Shown piece after piece: positions 22,353 to 34,523 of a DNA stretch of 64,000 bases (its first letter is position 1; every line of letters begins with the position of its first letter). The position numbers and the translations under genes were made by a program. The notes below the pieces were generated by a model. It was not told where the DNA came from, searched no databases, and saw nothing but the letters and a program-made list of their open reading frames with translations. The DNA lies in assembly GCA_033297205.1 (NCBI GenBank), contig MU859189.1, positions 36,468 through 100,467 on the forward strand, given 5' to 3'. This DNA is from Pseudoneurospora amorphoporcata. Its lineage: Eukaryota > Ascomycota > Sordariomycetes > Sordariales > Sordariaceae.

Positions 22353-24454
22353 GTTCCACATGGGCTCCCAAGCCGGCGGCAGTCACTTCCCAGCTGCTGC
22401 TGCTCCGAGCCCAGGAATGATGGGAACAGGTGCTGGTCCTGCAGGAATGATGCAGAATGCCGCTATGTCGCACACCGTGGCTGCCACCAATGGTCAGAGT
22501 AAGCTTTAACCCTTTCCCTCGCGCGCCTTGTTTATCTTTCCACCCACCCCCTTGGCCCTGGCCGCCTGGACCTCATGCCTACCTCTACGTATCATCGTCC
22601 CACTCCTCTCCTCCTTTGGGCCTTCCGCAGCTACTGTTAGACTTTGCTTCCCCGGTTTTGTTGCTCACTGTATTTGATTGTACCTTTTTTCCTTGTTTCA
22701 CGTCCCGGCAGGTTTGCGTCTTACCGCCCAACCGGTGTCTCAGGGGTCCTGCCGCGCTTCATTCCGTCGGTCAAGTTCGTCCTGCGTCTTTCAATGCCAT
22801 TCTCCGATTCCCCCCCCCTTGGACCCCTTCCCCATTGATTATCAGTCGAGTACCTACCTCTACCTACCTAGCCATCCACCTGTCTGTATACCTTGGAACG
22901 TGAAAAGGCTGACCGACTCTCCGGATCAACAGTGGCTTTCCAGACGCCTTACACAAGCGCGCCGTATGTGGCAGCCGTGCCATCACCCGCGGCACCTCAG
23001 CCGCAACTTCCAGCTAACTATATGATGTCTGCTTCCATGCCCCATTATCCAATGAATGCTGCCATGTCCCAGCAGCAGTCAATGATGCAACGTGTACACC
23101 CTTCTCAGCAGAATGCTGCCAACATGTCCGCATCAACACCCCAGCGCTCCTTCAACCCTGCTCCTCAGGGCACCCCAAACAACACGATGCCCTCCCAGCA
23201 ACCAGGTACATATTCTAGTGCCGAGGGCGGAGGCTCTGCGAATCAGACACCAACCGCCACCCAGCCTCAAAGTGGCTCGGCCGTAGGCACACCCCAAACA
23301 CCTACGTTCCCTTCCACCGGAGGACAAGGTCAGGTTAACGGGACGCCAATACACTCGGCCCCCCAAAGTCCGGCTACGAGATCACGTGAAACGGAAAGGT
23401 TCGCCGTACTATTGGAGATCAACCATGAGCTCCTGTACGAACTAGCGTGTCTCCACATTAGTCGGCTAGAGATCAAGAGAGAGAAGGAGGCGGCTGGTGA
23501 GTCGGGTGAGCAGCAGCAAAACGGTTGTATGAGTCTCTCCGAAGAGGAGAAATTGACAGAGCAAGATTATCAGCAGTAAGTGGCAACCACAGCGGAAGGA
23601 TCAGGTATGTCGAACTCAAATGACTAATCTCGAGTTATAGATGCTTGGTCAGGGTCAGAACCAACATGGGCTTCATGGCTCCGCTATCACAGCCGGGCAA
23701 ACAACCCAATGTACATCCGTATCCAGCATATCTGACACCCCCACCCCTACACCTGAATCTCAGGATAAGAGTAGCACAGAACACGTCTGCTGAGGACAGC
23801 GCGGGCGACGCGCCACCTGACCCCAACACTGATCGCGCGGAAAGGCATAAGATTATGACGGATCTTTACAAGAAGCTCCAGTCACTTTACCCAGCCCTAG
23901 ATTATAAAAATGAGCCTATCTGGAGGTTGGGCGCGAACGCTTCATCGGGATCATCGGGTGCTCCTGGATCTGGGCCGATGCCAGGAGGTACTTCTGATCA
24001 GATGTCACAGCAAGCAGGCCAGCAGCAAGCAGGCCAGCAGCAGCAGCAGCAAAGCCAGCAACAGCAAGGGCAGCAATTAAATCATCAGCAAATGATGATA
24101 CTGAAGCAGCAGCAACATTACCGCGAACAGATGCACCAAAAGCAGCTACAAATCCAACAGCAAATCCAGCAGCAACAACAGCAGCAGCAGCAGAACGGCC
24201 AGCTAGCTGGTGGTGGTGGTGTCGGGCCCAACCACGGAAGTCCGGCTCCAGGCCGGCAGATGCTATCACAGCCCATGAAGACGTCGCAGATGACGCCGCA
24301 GATGTCCAACGCCGTCCCTCCCGGGACGGTGACACAACATCCGCAGCAAATGCTAGGGACGGCGATACAACATTGGCAGGAACAGCAGCAGCCTCAAGGT
24401 CAGCAAACTCAACAGGATACGCAGTTGCAAGCCAATACCTCGGGACCGCCATGA
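22051..24454 (+). CDS. snf11: Glutamine-rich Snf11-like subunit of the SWI/SNF chromatin remodelling complex
   Basis: Exons 22051-22498, 22933-23575 and 23641-24454 give 634 aa. Intron 1 is unusually long (434 bp; GTAAGC to CAACAG). Intron 2 (GTAAGT to GTTATAG) joins DYQ to QCLVRVRTNMGFM. The recognisable core starts at about residue 302 with RFAVLLEINHELLYELACLH, continues after a Ser/Glu linker with QQCLVRVRTNMGFMAPL and AYLTPPPLHL, and ends near residue 440 with DLYKKLQSLYPAL. The same order of elements occurs in yeast Snf11, a Snf2-binding subunit. Everything else is low complexity: Q7 and Q13 runs near the N-terminus, Pro/Ser/Gln linkers, and a long Gln-rich C-terminus. The protein is far longer than yeast Snf11. 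Orthology is inferred from motif order, not from a search. Confidence 0.75.
22258..22353. repeat. CAG/CAA trinucleotide tracts encoding polyglutamine (exon 1)
   Basis: Runs of seven and thirteen Gln codons flank a PGQQHHPGQQQT spacer. The second run alternates CAG and CAA in part, so length change by slippage should be slower there than in the pure CAG part. Confidence 0.95.
24010..24192. repeat. CAG/CAA-rich tract encoding Gln-rich segment (exon 3)
   Basis: Imperfect CAG/CAA repeats encode QQAGQQQAGQQQQQQ-like sequence and later a run of about ten Gln. The tract lies downstream of the Snf11-like core. Confidence 0.9.
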
Positions 24455-27400
24455 GAACTTTGCTAGAAGTCATCCATCCCCTTGGTAGTCATAAGGTGAA
24501 CGAGATGGCGAAGGAGACACGTCATATCAAGCTTGTATAACGGCGGGCTTTTAGGAGTTTTGGGCGGTTCCTGGACTGAAAGTTTGGGTATGTACTAGAA
24601 GAAGAAGAAGAGATCAAAAACGAAAAGACGGAACGTTTGGATTTTACATATCGGATAGCCGGAATAGACTCTAAGGCGTGGAGTTTCACACAAGATTTTG
24701 AGATTGGGCATCCTCTTGGTTCTTACTATATAATGTGCTTTGCCTCTGACGGACGGAAGACAAGCATGGCTTTCATTCTTCCTGAGATGCTTCGAAGTAA
24801 AATAGGAGGCTTGCGCTGTTACCCTTCTCTTTGTTTTCTCCTACGTTTGCTGTCCGTTTCGGTTGTTCGTCGTGGCGCGGATTTCGTTTTGCCAACACCA
24901 CATTACACTATAGCGGAATAGACGGTGGGTTTTTGCTTTATTTCAACTTATTCCCAGCTACGTGTTTAACACAAGCGTATGAACTGTGAAAGAAAACAGT
25001 AGACCATAACATTAAAGGATAAGCCACATCCACCTACAAGCACACCTTAGCCGCATCATCGTGACCCAATATCCACATACTGGTTCACATGCCGATCAAC
25101 TTCGGCGATTCCATATTGGTATATGTATCAGCATATACCCACGATCGGACCAGGTGCTTCCGGCATACCTACCCGCCCTAGATACTCGAAAGCCTCAGCT
25201 TGCTGGGTTGATGAACATTGATATTTCATCTCAATTTCCACCAACCAGTCAAGGTAAGACCTCAGCCTCTCTGTTTATATTCCGGAGTGATGCACGTGGC
25301 TTGACGTGACGCGATAACCCGCACTCCTCATAGAGCTTCAAAGACCTTTGAGGTTTTGGTCAACGCTCGTTGAGGAGGACTTGATCTCGCTCGCTCTGCT
25401 CATACCGACCGTGACCCGGGCCGCACCTGGGATGATTCACTCAGGTTTACTCCGTCCGTTTACTCAGTCGGGAAACATGTGGTCTGCATACCTTGTCTAC
25501 CCAGTGGTGTGGAATGCTTTAATCCGCCTCATCAAACTACTATGGTTGCGTCGCAGCCTCTTTGTTTATGCGTTGGGAAACGCCAAAAGGGTTGTGCAAC
25601 CATCACCACCGATGAGGCAGGAGGTCACAACTGTCCAAACTGAAGTTCCTGCAGCAGTTGCAGCACTTGTTCCTGCGGGCTTGTTGCGGGCTGGCAGGCA
25701 CAGGATGCAACCCCCGCCGCCTTCGCCAAAGCGATCGACTGCAGTCGTTGTGGGGATTGCATGCAATGTTCGGCGAAGCGATGTGCTTCTCCCATTTCTC
25801 GGCCAATCAATCAGCCTTACTTGCACCGCTTGCATGTGGAGATTGTGCAGTTGATTGGTTGGAAATTTGACGGTTCTTGGGCCGGCGACCGGTGTTTTCG
25901 TGCTGCAGTGGTGATGCTCGTGAAAAGGGGGTTGGTGTTGGAGAGTGGAGGTGATGACTGTCAAAAAACTTTGAGGTTGACGAGAAACAACAGCAGCAGA
26001 GTCAAAGAAAAGGCCAGATGGATTGTTCAGTTTGATGCTTCTCAATTGGCGAGGGACGGCACCGGCAAACACACACAAAGACACTATAGGCGATTTAAGG
26101 ACGATAATAGCATTGTTGTGGGATAATCAACAAGTGATCTACCTATAGCTATGCGGTGAAGGAAGCAGCCATCCAGGCACGCCAGGGGCCGGGACGAGGC
26201 ACGGGACGTTAACGGTGGGTGGGATCAGGGGTGAGACCCCCGCCGCCGGCCCGCCGCCCATTGACAACCCGACCTCGAGGTCCATGATCGGACAAGACCG
26301 ACCGATCTTCTTCTCTAGTCGGCCGCTGTCAAAAATATCAACACCACTGCATCGGTGGGATCGGTGACAATGTCTTGGATGGTGTGGAAGTCAGCGGTTC
26401 TCTTTCCATGGATATCCGTGGTCTTCCTTGGTAGGGGTGCGCTGGAGGTGGTGCCGTTGCCGTGATGAGACGTATTTGCGATTGATCATTCATTCTCAGG
26501 TTCAGAGCCTACCTTGACTGCGTTCCAGTGTCTCGGTGGATGCCCTGTAATTCTGCGAGAATTGGATGAGATCAGGGGTGCAGTGGTTCCAACTTTGGCC
26601 CATTCACATTGCAGTGATTGCACACTGTCTGGTGCTTGAACCCCTGAATCCGACATTGTCTGTTTCTCCTTGGTGACTCTTGCCGCCAATTGCCCTCCTC
26701 CTTCTTGGAAACTGCAAGTGCGCGTTTCTCAACAACAAAAGTGGCCATTAGGTCTTTCCTTTCTGCAAGATCCAACCAGCGCTTTGAGCAAAGGAATCAG
26801 TCACGCTGCTGGGGCGGGTCGAGTCGCGCGGTTTCAGCATTCAAAGTTCATGGCCGCTCGATGAAACAATAACAGCGAAACACCAGCCAGTCGCGCGCCA
26901 AGAGCTAAGGTAGCCCATTTGCACCCATTCGCCCCGGGCGGTTCTGGCTCTGAGAAGGCACGCAGGCTAACGAGACGAGGACATCCACACAAAACAAAGT
27001 CCACTTTCCTTCGTGCCGTTGGCGAGACGCCCATCCCTGTCTGCCTCTTTCCCTTGTTGGGAGCCGTCGATTCGAAATCATCTGGGCAGAAGCTTTTCAC
27101 TTTCTCTTTTTGCCTTCCTGTCAGTTGGGAAGTGGAAAGCGACTGAAAAAGGAAAATTTGATCACTTGTTATTGACCCCCGGTTGAAAGGAGAAGAGTGA
27201 AAAGAACTTGAAGACATCCAAGCAGCAAGCGGGTACCGTTTACATACAATACCTTGGCTTCAAGCTGGGAACCCCCCTTCACCGACTTAATAACTCGAAC
27301 GGACGAACGAATCGAGCCATCACGGTGCACAAGCTTTTACTCTTTTGGAGTGGCAGCGGGACTCGGAACCCGCTTGTAGAGACGAAGACAGACGAAGGAA

Positions 27401-27525
27401 CACGCCAATTTTGTTCCACAACAACAAACGAAGCAACCCGGAACTTTCACAACAAGAGTTAAACCAAACCAGAGAAGACGTGCCGATTTACATACCACAC
27501 CTTACCTTCTTTTCGAGGCCCATTT

Positions 27526-27562
<37 letters not shown>

Positions 27563-27722
27563 CTTGCTGCGGTCATCGCAGCGCACTTCTTGCACGACCT
27601 GCCTGTCGACCCGCGTTGTGCCACCCTCCGGCCTTCTCGAGTTTCACCGCCCCCTCGATCTCAACCCAAATTACACCAAATCGGCCACCACAAAAACAAC
27701 CCAAACCGATTTAGGCCTCGGG
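24455..27722. other. Intergenic region and leader of the TBC gene
   Basis: 3.3 kb with no convincing gene. The largest ORF (25566-26084, minus, 172 codons) has no domain and starts without conserved context. The stretch 26170-27720 is probably the promoter and leader of the TBC gene and contains the T30 tract. Confidence 0.5.
27530..27559. repeat. Homopolymer T30 tract in the presumed leader of the TBC gene
   Basis: Thirty T on the plus strand end 164 bp before the start codon. Poly(dA:dT) tracts exclude nucleosomes, so a promoter role is possible; exact length may be unreliable. Confidence 0.95.
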
Positions 27723-30700
27723 ATGGAGCTCGATCGCAAAACACGGGACAGCAGGCACGACAGCAAATATGATGATCAAGAAGAAACATCAACAAAGTCG
27801 CCGCTCCCATCACCAAGTCCCACCGGGACGACCAATTCCTCTCCGATCGAGCTAGAACTCGACAACAAGAGGACGATGGAGCACGGCTCCCTCGTGTCCG
27901 TCCGCCTCTCCGAAGCTTCGCGGTCTTCACTCCAAATCGACACGGCCGTTTCCCCACCACGAAAGAACGTCTGGAGTCTCGAAGACTCACCCTGCGCTTC
28001 GCCAACCGACGATGCGGATACGGAAACAATCAAGGAAGAAAAGGACGATGAGGACAGAAATGACGAGTTAAAAACGCCGGCGTCGACGCACAGCCCAAGC
28101 TTGCTGGAAGAGCTTGAGAGTGTGCAAGAAGAAGACGATGAGGAAGCGGAAGACGATGACGATGATGCACGCAGTGAGGGCTCAAGCACTGAATCCGAAG
28201 ACGTGAATTGGGACGATCTGCAGAAGAAAGAGGACGAGCAGGTCAAAGAGCAAGATGCAGATAATGTAAGTTGCATGCACATGCAGCTATGGCTGACGCT
28301 CCCGTTCCTGAAATAGTGCGACATCAGCCTATTTTGGCGGCTTACCCGCGCTGACACTCCCGCCTTTACAGACACAGTCGACTGCGATGCTGCTAGCGAA
28401 ACTGGAGCAGGAAAATAATAAGATCGCGACAAATCCCAAGAGTGTCAAGGTTGCCGCCGTGGAAAAGGTAGCTTCGCCCGGCCGCAAACCGAGACCACCA
28501 TCCATGGCTCAGCTACGACAGATGGTCAATGGACCTACCCCTCCTGCTCTCAGATATTCGGTCCTGCCGCCGCCACCCATGACCGAGCTCGAATTCTACA
28601 TGGCCCTGGTCAAAGATCCTAAGCAGACGGCAGCCAGGCTTCCCACTCTGCTCTCCAACAAGATCAGAAAGGGTATCCCCCCGCCGCTGCGTGGTGTCGT
28701 GTGGCAGAGCATGTGCGGTGCTCGTGACAAGGACCTCGAGGACGTGTTCGAACGGTTATCTGGCGAGTCAAGCCCATATGAGGGCATCATTGGCAAAGAT
28801 CTCGGACGAAGCTTCCCCGGCGTGGAGATGTTTAGGGATCCCGAGGGTGACGGACAGCGCATGCTCGGTCGTGTGCTCAAGACGTTTAGTCTATACGACA
28901 CGAAAATCGGATACTGTCAGGGACTTGCGTTTCTGGTCGGACCCTTGTTGATGCACATGCCGGATAAGCACGCATTTTGCGTTTTGGTCAGGTAAGTCGG
29001 AGTTCCTGCACCGTTGGGAATTGTGATGGGCATCGGATCGTCTTTGGCGGTGGCGGAAGTCGATCGATCCGGAAATCAAGTGGCCGATCAGCTAACACAT
29101 GCATTTCCACACATACAACAGGTTGATGGAGAACTACGATCTGCGCCACTGCTTTGTCCCTGACTTGTCAGGACTGCACGTGCGAATTTACCAGTTCACG
29201 GAACTGCTCAAGCAGCATCTGCCCGTGGTGTCGGACCATCTCGAGGACTTGGGCGTCGAACCCGCCTATGTTTCACAATGGTTCCTGTCCTTCTTCGCAG
29301 TGACATGTCCCCTGCCCATGCTGTTTCGCATCTACGATGTGATCTTTGCGGAGGGGGCATCGGAAACGATCATGCGAGTAGCGCTGAGTTTGATGCGCAA
29401 GAACGAAGGCCGCATTCTGGCGTGCACGGAGATGGAGGACGTCATGCAGCTGCTTTTGTCACGCGGCTTGTGGGATTGTTACCACTACAATGCGGACGAG
29501 TTCGTCCAGGACTTTGTCGCTTTGTCGGACGTGGTCACCCGGGAACGAATGGCATTGCTCGAACAGGGGTACCGTGAAGCCAAGATCCCCCCAAGCGCCA
29601 ATCCCAAGAGCGAAGATGCGCCGGGGTCTGATGTTGCAACAGCAGCCTCCCGCTTTTTGGGTCGCTTGTGGGCTTCCTCATCAACCCCGAAATTGGCCTC
29701 TTTCGCGTCGGCAGTTCAGGGGTCCTCCACCGCGTCCTCGTCTTCACCCACCACCAATTCGTCTGGCAGTACCCTTAGCCCCGGTCTGTCACGTCCCCTC
29801 AGCATGCTCCGCCGCAGCACTTCGAAACAGAGCATAGCCTCTACATTGAATTCTATGGAGGCTGCATCACAATCATCAACAGCGTCGTCGTCGGCCAGTG
29901 TCTTGAGCTCTGCTTCGACCGAAGCGACGTCGCTCCAATCGCGCGACAGCTCCACCACCGTCGACCACGATTCATCAAGGGACTCAGTCGCTCTTGGCAG
30001 CAGCGCGGCTAGCACCAAGGCCAAACAGGCGCACTTCTCGGTTACTCCCAGCCTCTACCAAGACGATCGCAAGCACTTGCACACACAGATCGAAGACCTC
30101 CTCACCGCCCTTAGCGAACTACAACGGAATCACGCCCTGCTGGCCAGCCAATTGCAGAAGGAGAGAGAGGAGCGCGAAGAAGATCGCCAGGCCGTACGTT
30201 CGTTGCTCGATGGCCTACGAAAGAAGGCCAACCCAACACTGTCATATGCGGCGGCAGCAAGAGAGGCCGAAGAAGACTACGAAATACCGAGCAAAGATGT
30301 CGAAATTGATCTCAGCCCCGAGGAGCTGTCCGACCTGCTCGACTTCGTCGCCGACCGATTCAGCGAAGAAGATCCCAACAAGGTATCCATACCGCAAACC
30401 AAGGAGCAGCTGCACGAAGATCTTGTACGAGTAAGAGAACAACTGTCGAACGAACAAGCGAAGACACAAGAATGCAACCGCAGGATACATGATATGGAGC
30501 AAGAGGTGGCCACCATGAAGGAACAACTGAGGGAAACCCACGCCCATGTGCGCAACATGCATGCGGAAAAGCAGCGCCTTGAGCGCCAAATCCACGGCAT
30601 GCGGGTTAGAGCTTCAGATGCCACGCCTTCCACGGAGGGAGGCGACTGGTTTGGACGATCATCGATGGGTGGTAGCAGCGCATCCGGCGGCGGTCTGCGC

Positions 30701-31240
30701 GAGTTGAAGCTCGTGCGTAGCAAGTCCTCGCCTGCGCCACCTCCCGTATTTCCTACCAAGCGATCCTCCAGCATGATGACCACCTCTACGCTGGTGTCCA
30801 CCTCCACCCATAGACGCAACGCTAGCAACGCTACCGCCATCTCGGCGATCAGCTCGACCTCGCCTCCGGCTCCGGCACCTGTCTCTCTGGCAGCGGCAAG
30901 CCCCGCCAACACGGGTCAAGAGCCGACCAGCGAGAACGATGCGCTCTTGCTCGAGCTTGTCCAGGCCAAGACAGCCGAGGCCATGGCCAAGCAAGAGGCG
31001 GAAGAGGCGAAGCAGCAGCTCGAAAGGATGCGCAAGGCATTCGGGCTGGCTCCAGGCGAGACGCCGCCCGTGAACTCGCAGTCAGCGCATAATAGCATGG
31101 CTGGCATGTTTGGGCGGTTGACTGGCCCCTCTACTCCTGATGGCGGCCCCGGGTTGCAGAAGGTGGTCACCTCGCCTCCGGGGACGTCAGCTGGGAATAC
31201 CGCCAGTGGCGCTAGCTTCTGGGGTTGGGGGAGGAAGTGA
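27723..31240 (+). CDS. TBC-domain Rab GTPase-activating protein (Gyp5-like)
   Basis: Exons 27723-28265, 28372-28991 and 29122-31240 give 1093 aa. Introns (GTAAGT/TTTACAG and GTAAGT/ACAACAG) join DADN to TQSTAMLL and CVLV-R to LMENYDL. The N-terminus (1-180) is acidic and Ser-rich with a long Glu/Asp run. The TBC domain (about 285-500) carries both catalytic fingers: GKDLGRSFPG (arginine finger, about 327) and GYCQGLAFL (glutamine finger, about 362). Ser-rich linkers follow, then a coiled coil (about 700-880) and a final helix. Acidic N-terminus, TBC and C-terminal coiled coil match the Gyp5/Gyl1 group, which acts on Ypt1/Sec4-type Rabs in secretion. The target Rab is not readable from sequence. 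An in-frame upstream ATG at 27345 is rejected because it would translate the poly-T tract. Confidence 0.92.
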
Positions 31241-34200
31241 AGTGGAGTTATAGAGGTTTATAAGAGTTAGACTATCTGGATAGGGGTGTGCATGGGATAG
31301 TGACAGGATCATTGTTTGATGTGGTTTGAAGAGGAGGGAGGGTTGTAACATGCAATGCACATGTGGAATTTGCCTATCAGGAGGATTGGCCGCACTGGCC
31401 AAAGGCGATTTATATACATTCATACAGAACTCGAGGAAGAGTGAGTGGAGGTGATGTTGAAGAAAGAAGAAAGGGCGGCGTCCAGGTCGTTTCATCATGG
31501 CATGTCATTCCATCATCACTTATTCATATTGTGAGTATTACTTGAACATAAAATGTACATAGACATATTGTCTTTTTGTGTTATCGTCTGTTCTGGGCCG
31601 GCCGGCTTCAAGAAGAAAAGCCTTTTTATCATATGTCATATCACGACGACGAATGTCCCGAGAGGACACTTGGGTTTTTATCATTTCTATATACTCATAG
31701 TATAAACTTTTCTCTCTCCATCATAATGGCGTCAAGGACAAAACGGACAAGAATGTTTGAGCTTTGTACGACACCATAATCTTTCCGTTTCCCTTCCCCA
31801 GGGTCCTCTCGCTACTCAGAAAGTAGCCGGACAGGGGTTGTGGGGATGGATGAGGTGAGCGGATGTAGCTCCATTATACAATGGATGTGTATCTCGCTAG
31901 AAGTCGCTTATAGGTCGGTTCTCATTCTTATTTGGCAAGGTACCATAACTGATAAGTAGAACCATATAGCTGGTAAATGAGGCGGGATAGCCTCACCGAC
32001 TCGCGATTGTAACGTGGGGACGAGGACAAGACGGGTGGATGAACTGGACGGAGATGAGAGACCAGGGAGAGCGTACAGTTTGGTTGCGTCCTGGTTCGTG
32101 CAATGTCTCTTGACCGGTTGTGGAAACATGTCTACCGGTGCTCATCTCGTGTAACGACGGGATGGGACATGTTTTGACTTAGTAAAGCGGTTAAAAGAGT
32201 GCCTCGCCTATCTGGCGCTGTCAATATTGAAGTCATAGAGTGCTTTCCCTACTCTAAGCGCTGGCTTCAAAGCGGCAAGTCTGTAGAGTGTTTCACTTAT
32301 CCAGCGCTGATGTGGTGAAAACACTATCAGAAAGGCGACACTTGGAGGTTGACGAGTTGCCACAAACATAGCAAGTGAAGGAGTGTCTATGTTGTGAACG
32401 TGTTGATAAAATTGGCCTTGGAGAGCTTTCTTTTCGAGGGTCAAACAGGACATCTCTCCCTGGTTAAGTGCTTGTCCTTGTCCCGTCCCTTTAAAGTCTC
32501 CAAATGTTCGGTTGACATTTTGGAAGCATTGGTTGCTTTCCGGATCGCCAAGTCATACAAAGAGAAGAGGACCGCTCCGGTATAGCCGCCCGTGCGTTTG
32601 CGTGAACGACGCAGTACCTTCCCCCAAAGAACCGAAACCAAATGTATCAGATTACTAGGGTATACATAGGTGGCCAGACTTCTGGTCCAGTATGTGCCTC
32701 CCTGTCTGGATAACCTCGTATACTGTATATATGGTGTAGAGATCCCTTTATATTCATGATTCGATATTTGGGCTGTTTGACGATATTACTGTATGAGGAT
32801 TAGCCTCCTAGAATCCTTGGTTCTTGTACTTAAACATTGGTAATTCTTGAGAAGGATAGAGATAAAGATTACTAGAATTAATCACCCTTTTACTACATAC
32901 TTCTGATCTCCACCCTACGTGCCAATCTGACAAAATGCGTCGATGAATGAAAGGTTGAGAGAGGTAGGAAAACCTGTTATCCAATTGCCGTCCACTTGAG
33001 ATGTGACGTTATTGGCGTGCTCGGCGTGGTCCTCTATTTCTTGGCAGGATTTACAGGGTTCTCAATTTGAATTTGATGTGTTACAAGTAGTGTTAGTGCC
33101 AAATTTCACATGCCACTTTATGTATGACGAGTAATCTTGGAGTCGCCCACGTTCTAGGCTGTTGCTGTGCGGTACCTACTATGCCTCTTGCACCACCCAC
33201 ACCAACCAATGATGGGACTGTCGCGTGCTTCTCAATGTGGATTGAAGGATGGAAGGAAGAGTCATCAATAATGTACTTCACTTTCGAGGTCTTGGCTAGT
33301 TGTTTGAACCGCTACCTGTCCTCTGTGTTCTTTATGTTGTTATCGTAGACCACATGCAGCCGAGGGGGTTTGTCTTTGAAATTGAACGCGTGTGTTTTCT
33401 TTATCTCTAAACGTAGGTATATTTGCAAATATTCGCAGTTCACTCGGTAGCGAACGTCGTATTAGGGGCTGTGTTTTGAGGTTAGAAGGGGTGGATGATG
33501 GTATGTAGCAACTAGCAACTGTTGCACCAGGGGCATGCTTGAGACGACGGTTAGACGTCATCCACAAGGGGTGGTCGAGTTGTTGTTTACTACCAGAACA
33601 GATAGGCTTCAACAACAACAACAACAGCGACGACACAGTTTTCTAGAGAATTCCTTGAATACTTTTCTTTTGGATAAGGGTACTTCAGAACGATGTGCAG
33701 CCCTTCCCAGGCTCCAAGAAGCACGACATGGGCGAGACAAGTGTGGGCAGGAAAGCGGGAGAGGTCTGATAGGGTGACGGACAAAGAGTGACACACTTGG
33801 CCTGCTGTTTTTGTGGCATGATGAGATCATCCATGGAATCCGGTCTGGAGGAGGTGGGCCGTGCTGCGCTCTTGGCTCGTGCCCTTTCACTGTCGTGTGC
33901 TTTTCTGCGCGCTGCCCTATCTCTTTGGTGGGGCGACCCTGCAGCTTTGGGTGTTTTGGGTGTCAGCGGCCCCACTAACAGTGCCGCTGCTGGGTCTCGC
34001 AGGTCTCGTTTTTGACGGTCGATTGCGCTTGCAGAGTTCCCGCCCACCGTCGTCACCAAGTTTTTGACAGCCCGCAGACATTGATATACGATCCGTCAGT
34101 GACTGCACCCTTCTTCTCGTTCTTACCGGTTTCAACTTTCCATTTTTCTTTCCCTCCTCTAGAATTCAATCCTGTTGATAGGTATCCTCCATCTCGCCTT

Positions 34201-34523
34201 CTCCAACTCAAACATCACAACCTCGAAAAACAGTGAGTTCTACCTCTATCCCATCCTTCACCCTAAACCGCAAACACTTCTTAAGACACAACCAAACGAG
34301 TACGGACTTCACGCCCTCGTTTTAATTCACCCGCCCGCTTCCTGTCCTTTCAGTCATTTGGTTTGTTTCTGACCGTCTTCCCGTTCGTCGTCACAGAATC
34401 TCTCGAGTTGACAGCTTCATCTTCCGACCGCGAATCTTCTCTCTTGTCAGTAACCACCAAGCAACGATCCACGAACCTTATACCACACATCAACAATAGC
34501 GGAAACGCCCGAATACCTTCACA
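31241..34523. other. Intergenic region between the TBC and reticulon genes
   Basis: 3.3 kb without a supported gene. Around 32640-33120 the sequence is AT-rich with many TA steps; the rest is near average. The last 450 bp before 34524 are CT/CA-rich and probably the reticulon leader. No tRNA or 5S rRNA gene was recognised. Confidence 0.5.

Noticed and set aside
25566..26084. 172-codon minus-strand ORF
   Set aside because: No domain, no splice support and no promoter signal; kept only as part of the intergenic description.
27776..28432. 218-codon minus-strand Ser-rich ORF
   Set aside because: Antisense to the acidic first exon of the TBC gene; Ser runs arise from complementing Glu/Asp codons.
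30277..30912. 211-codon minus-strand ORF
   Set aside because: Antisense to the TBC gene coiled-coil region; no conserved features.
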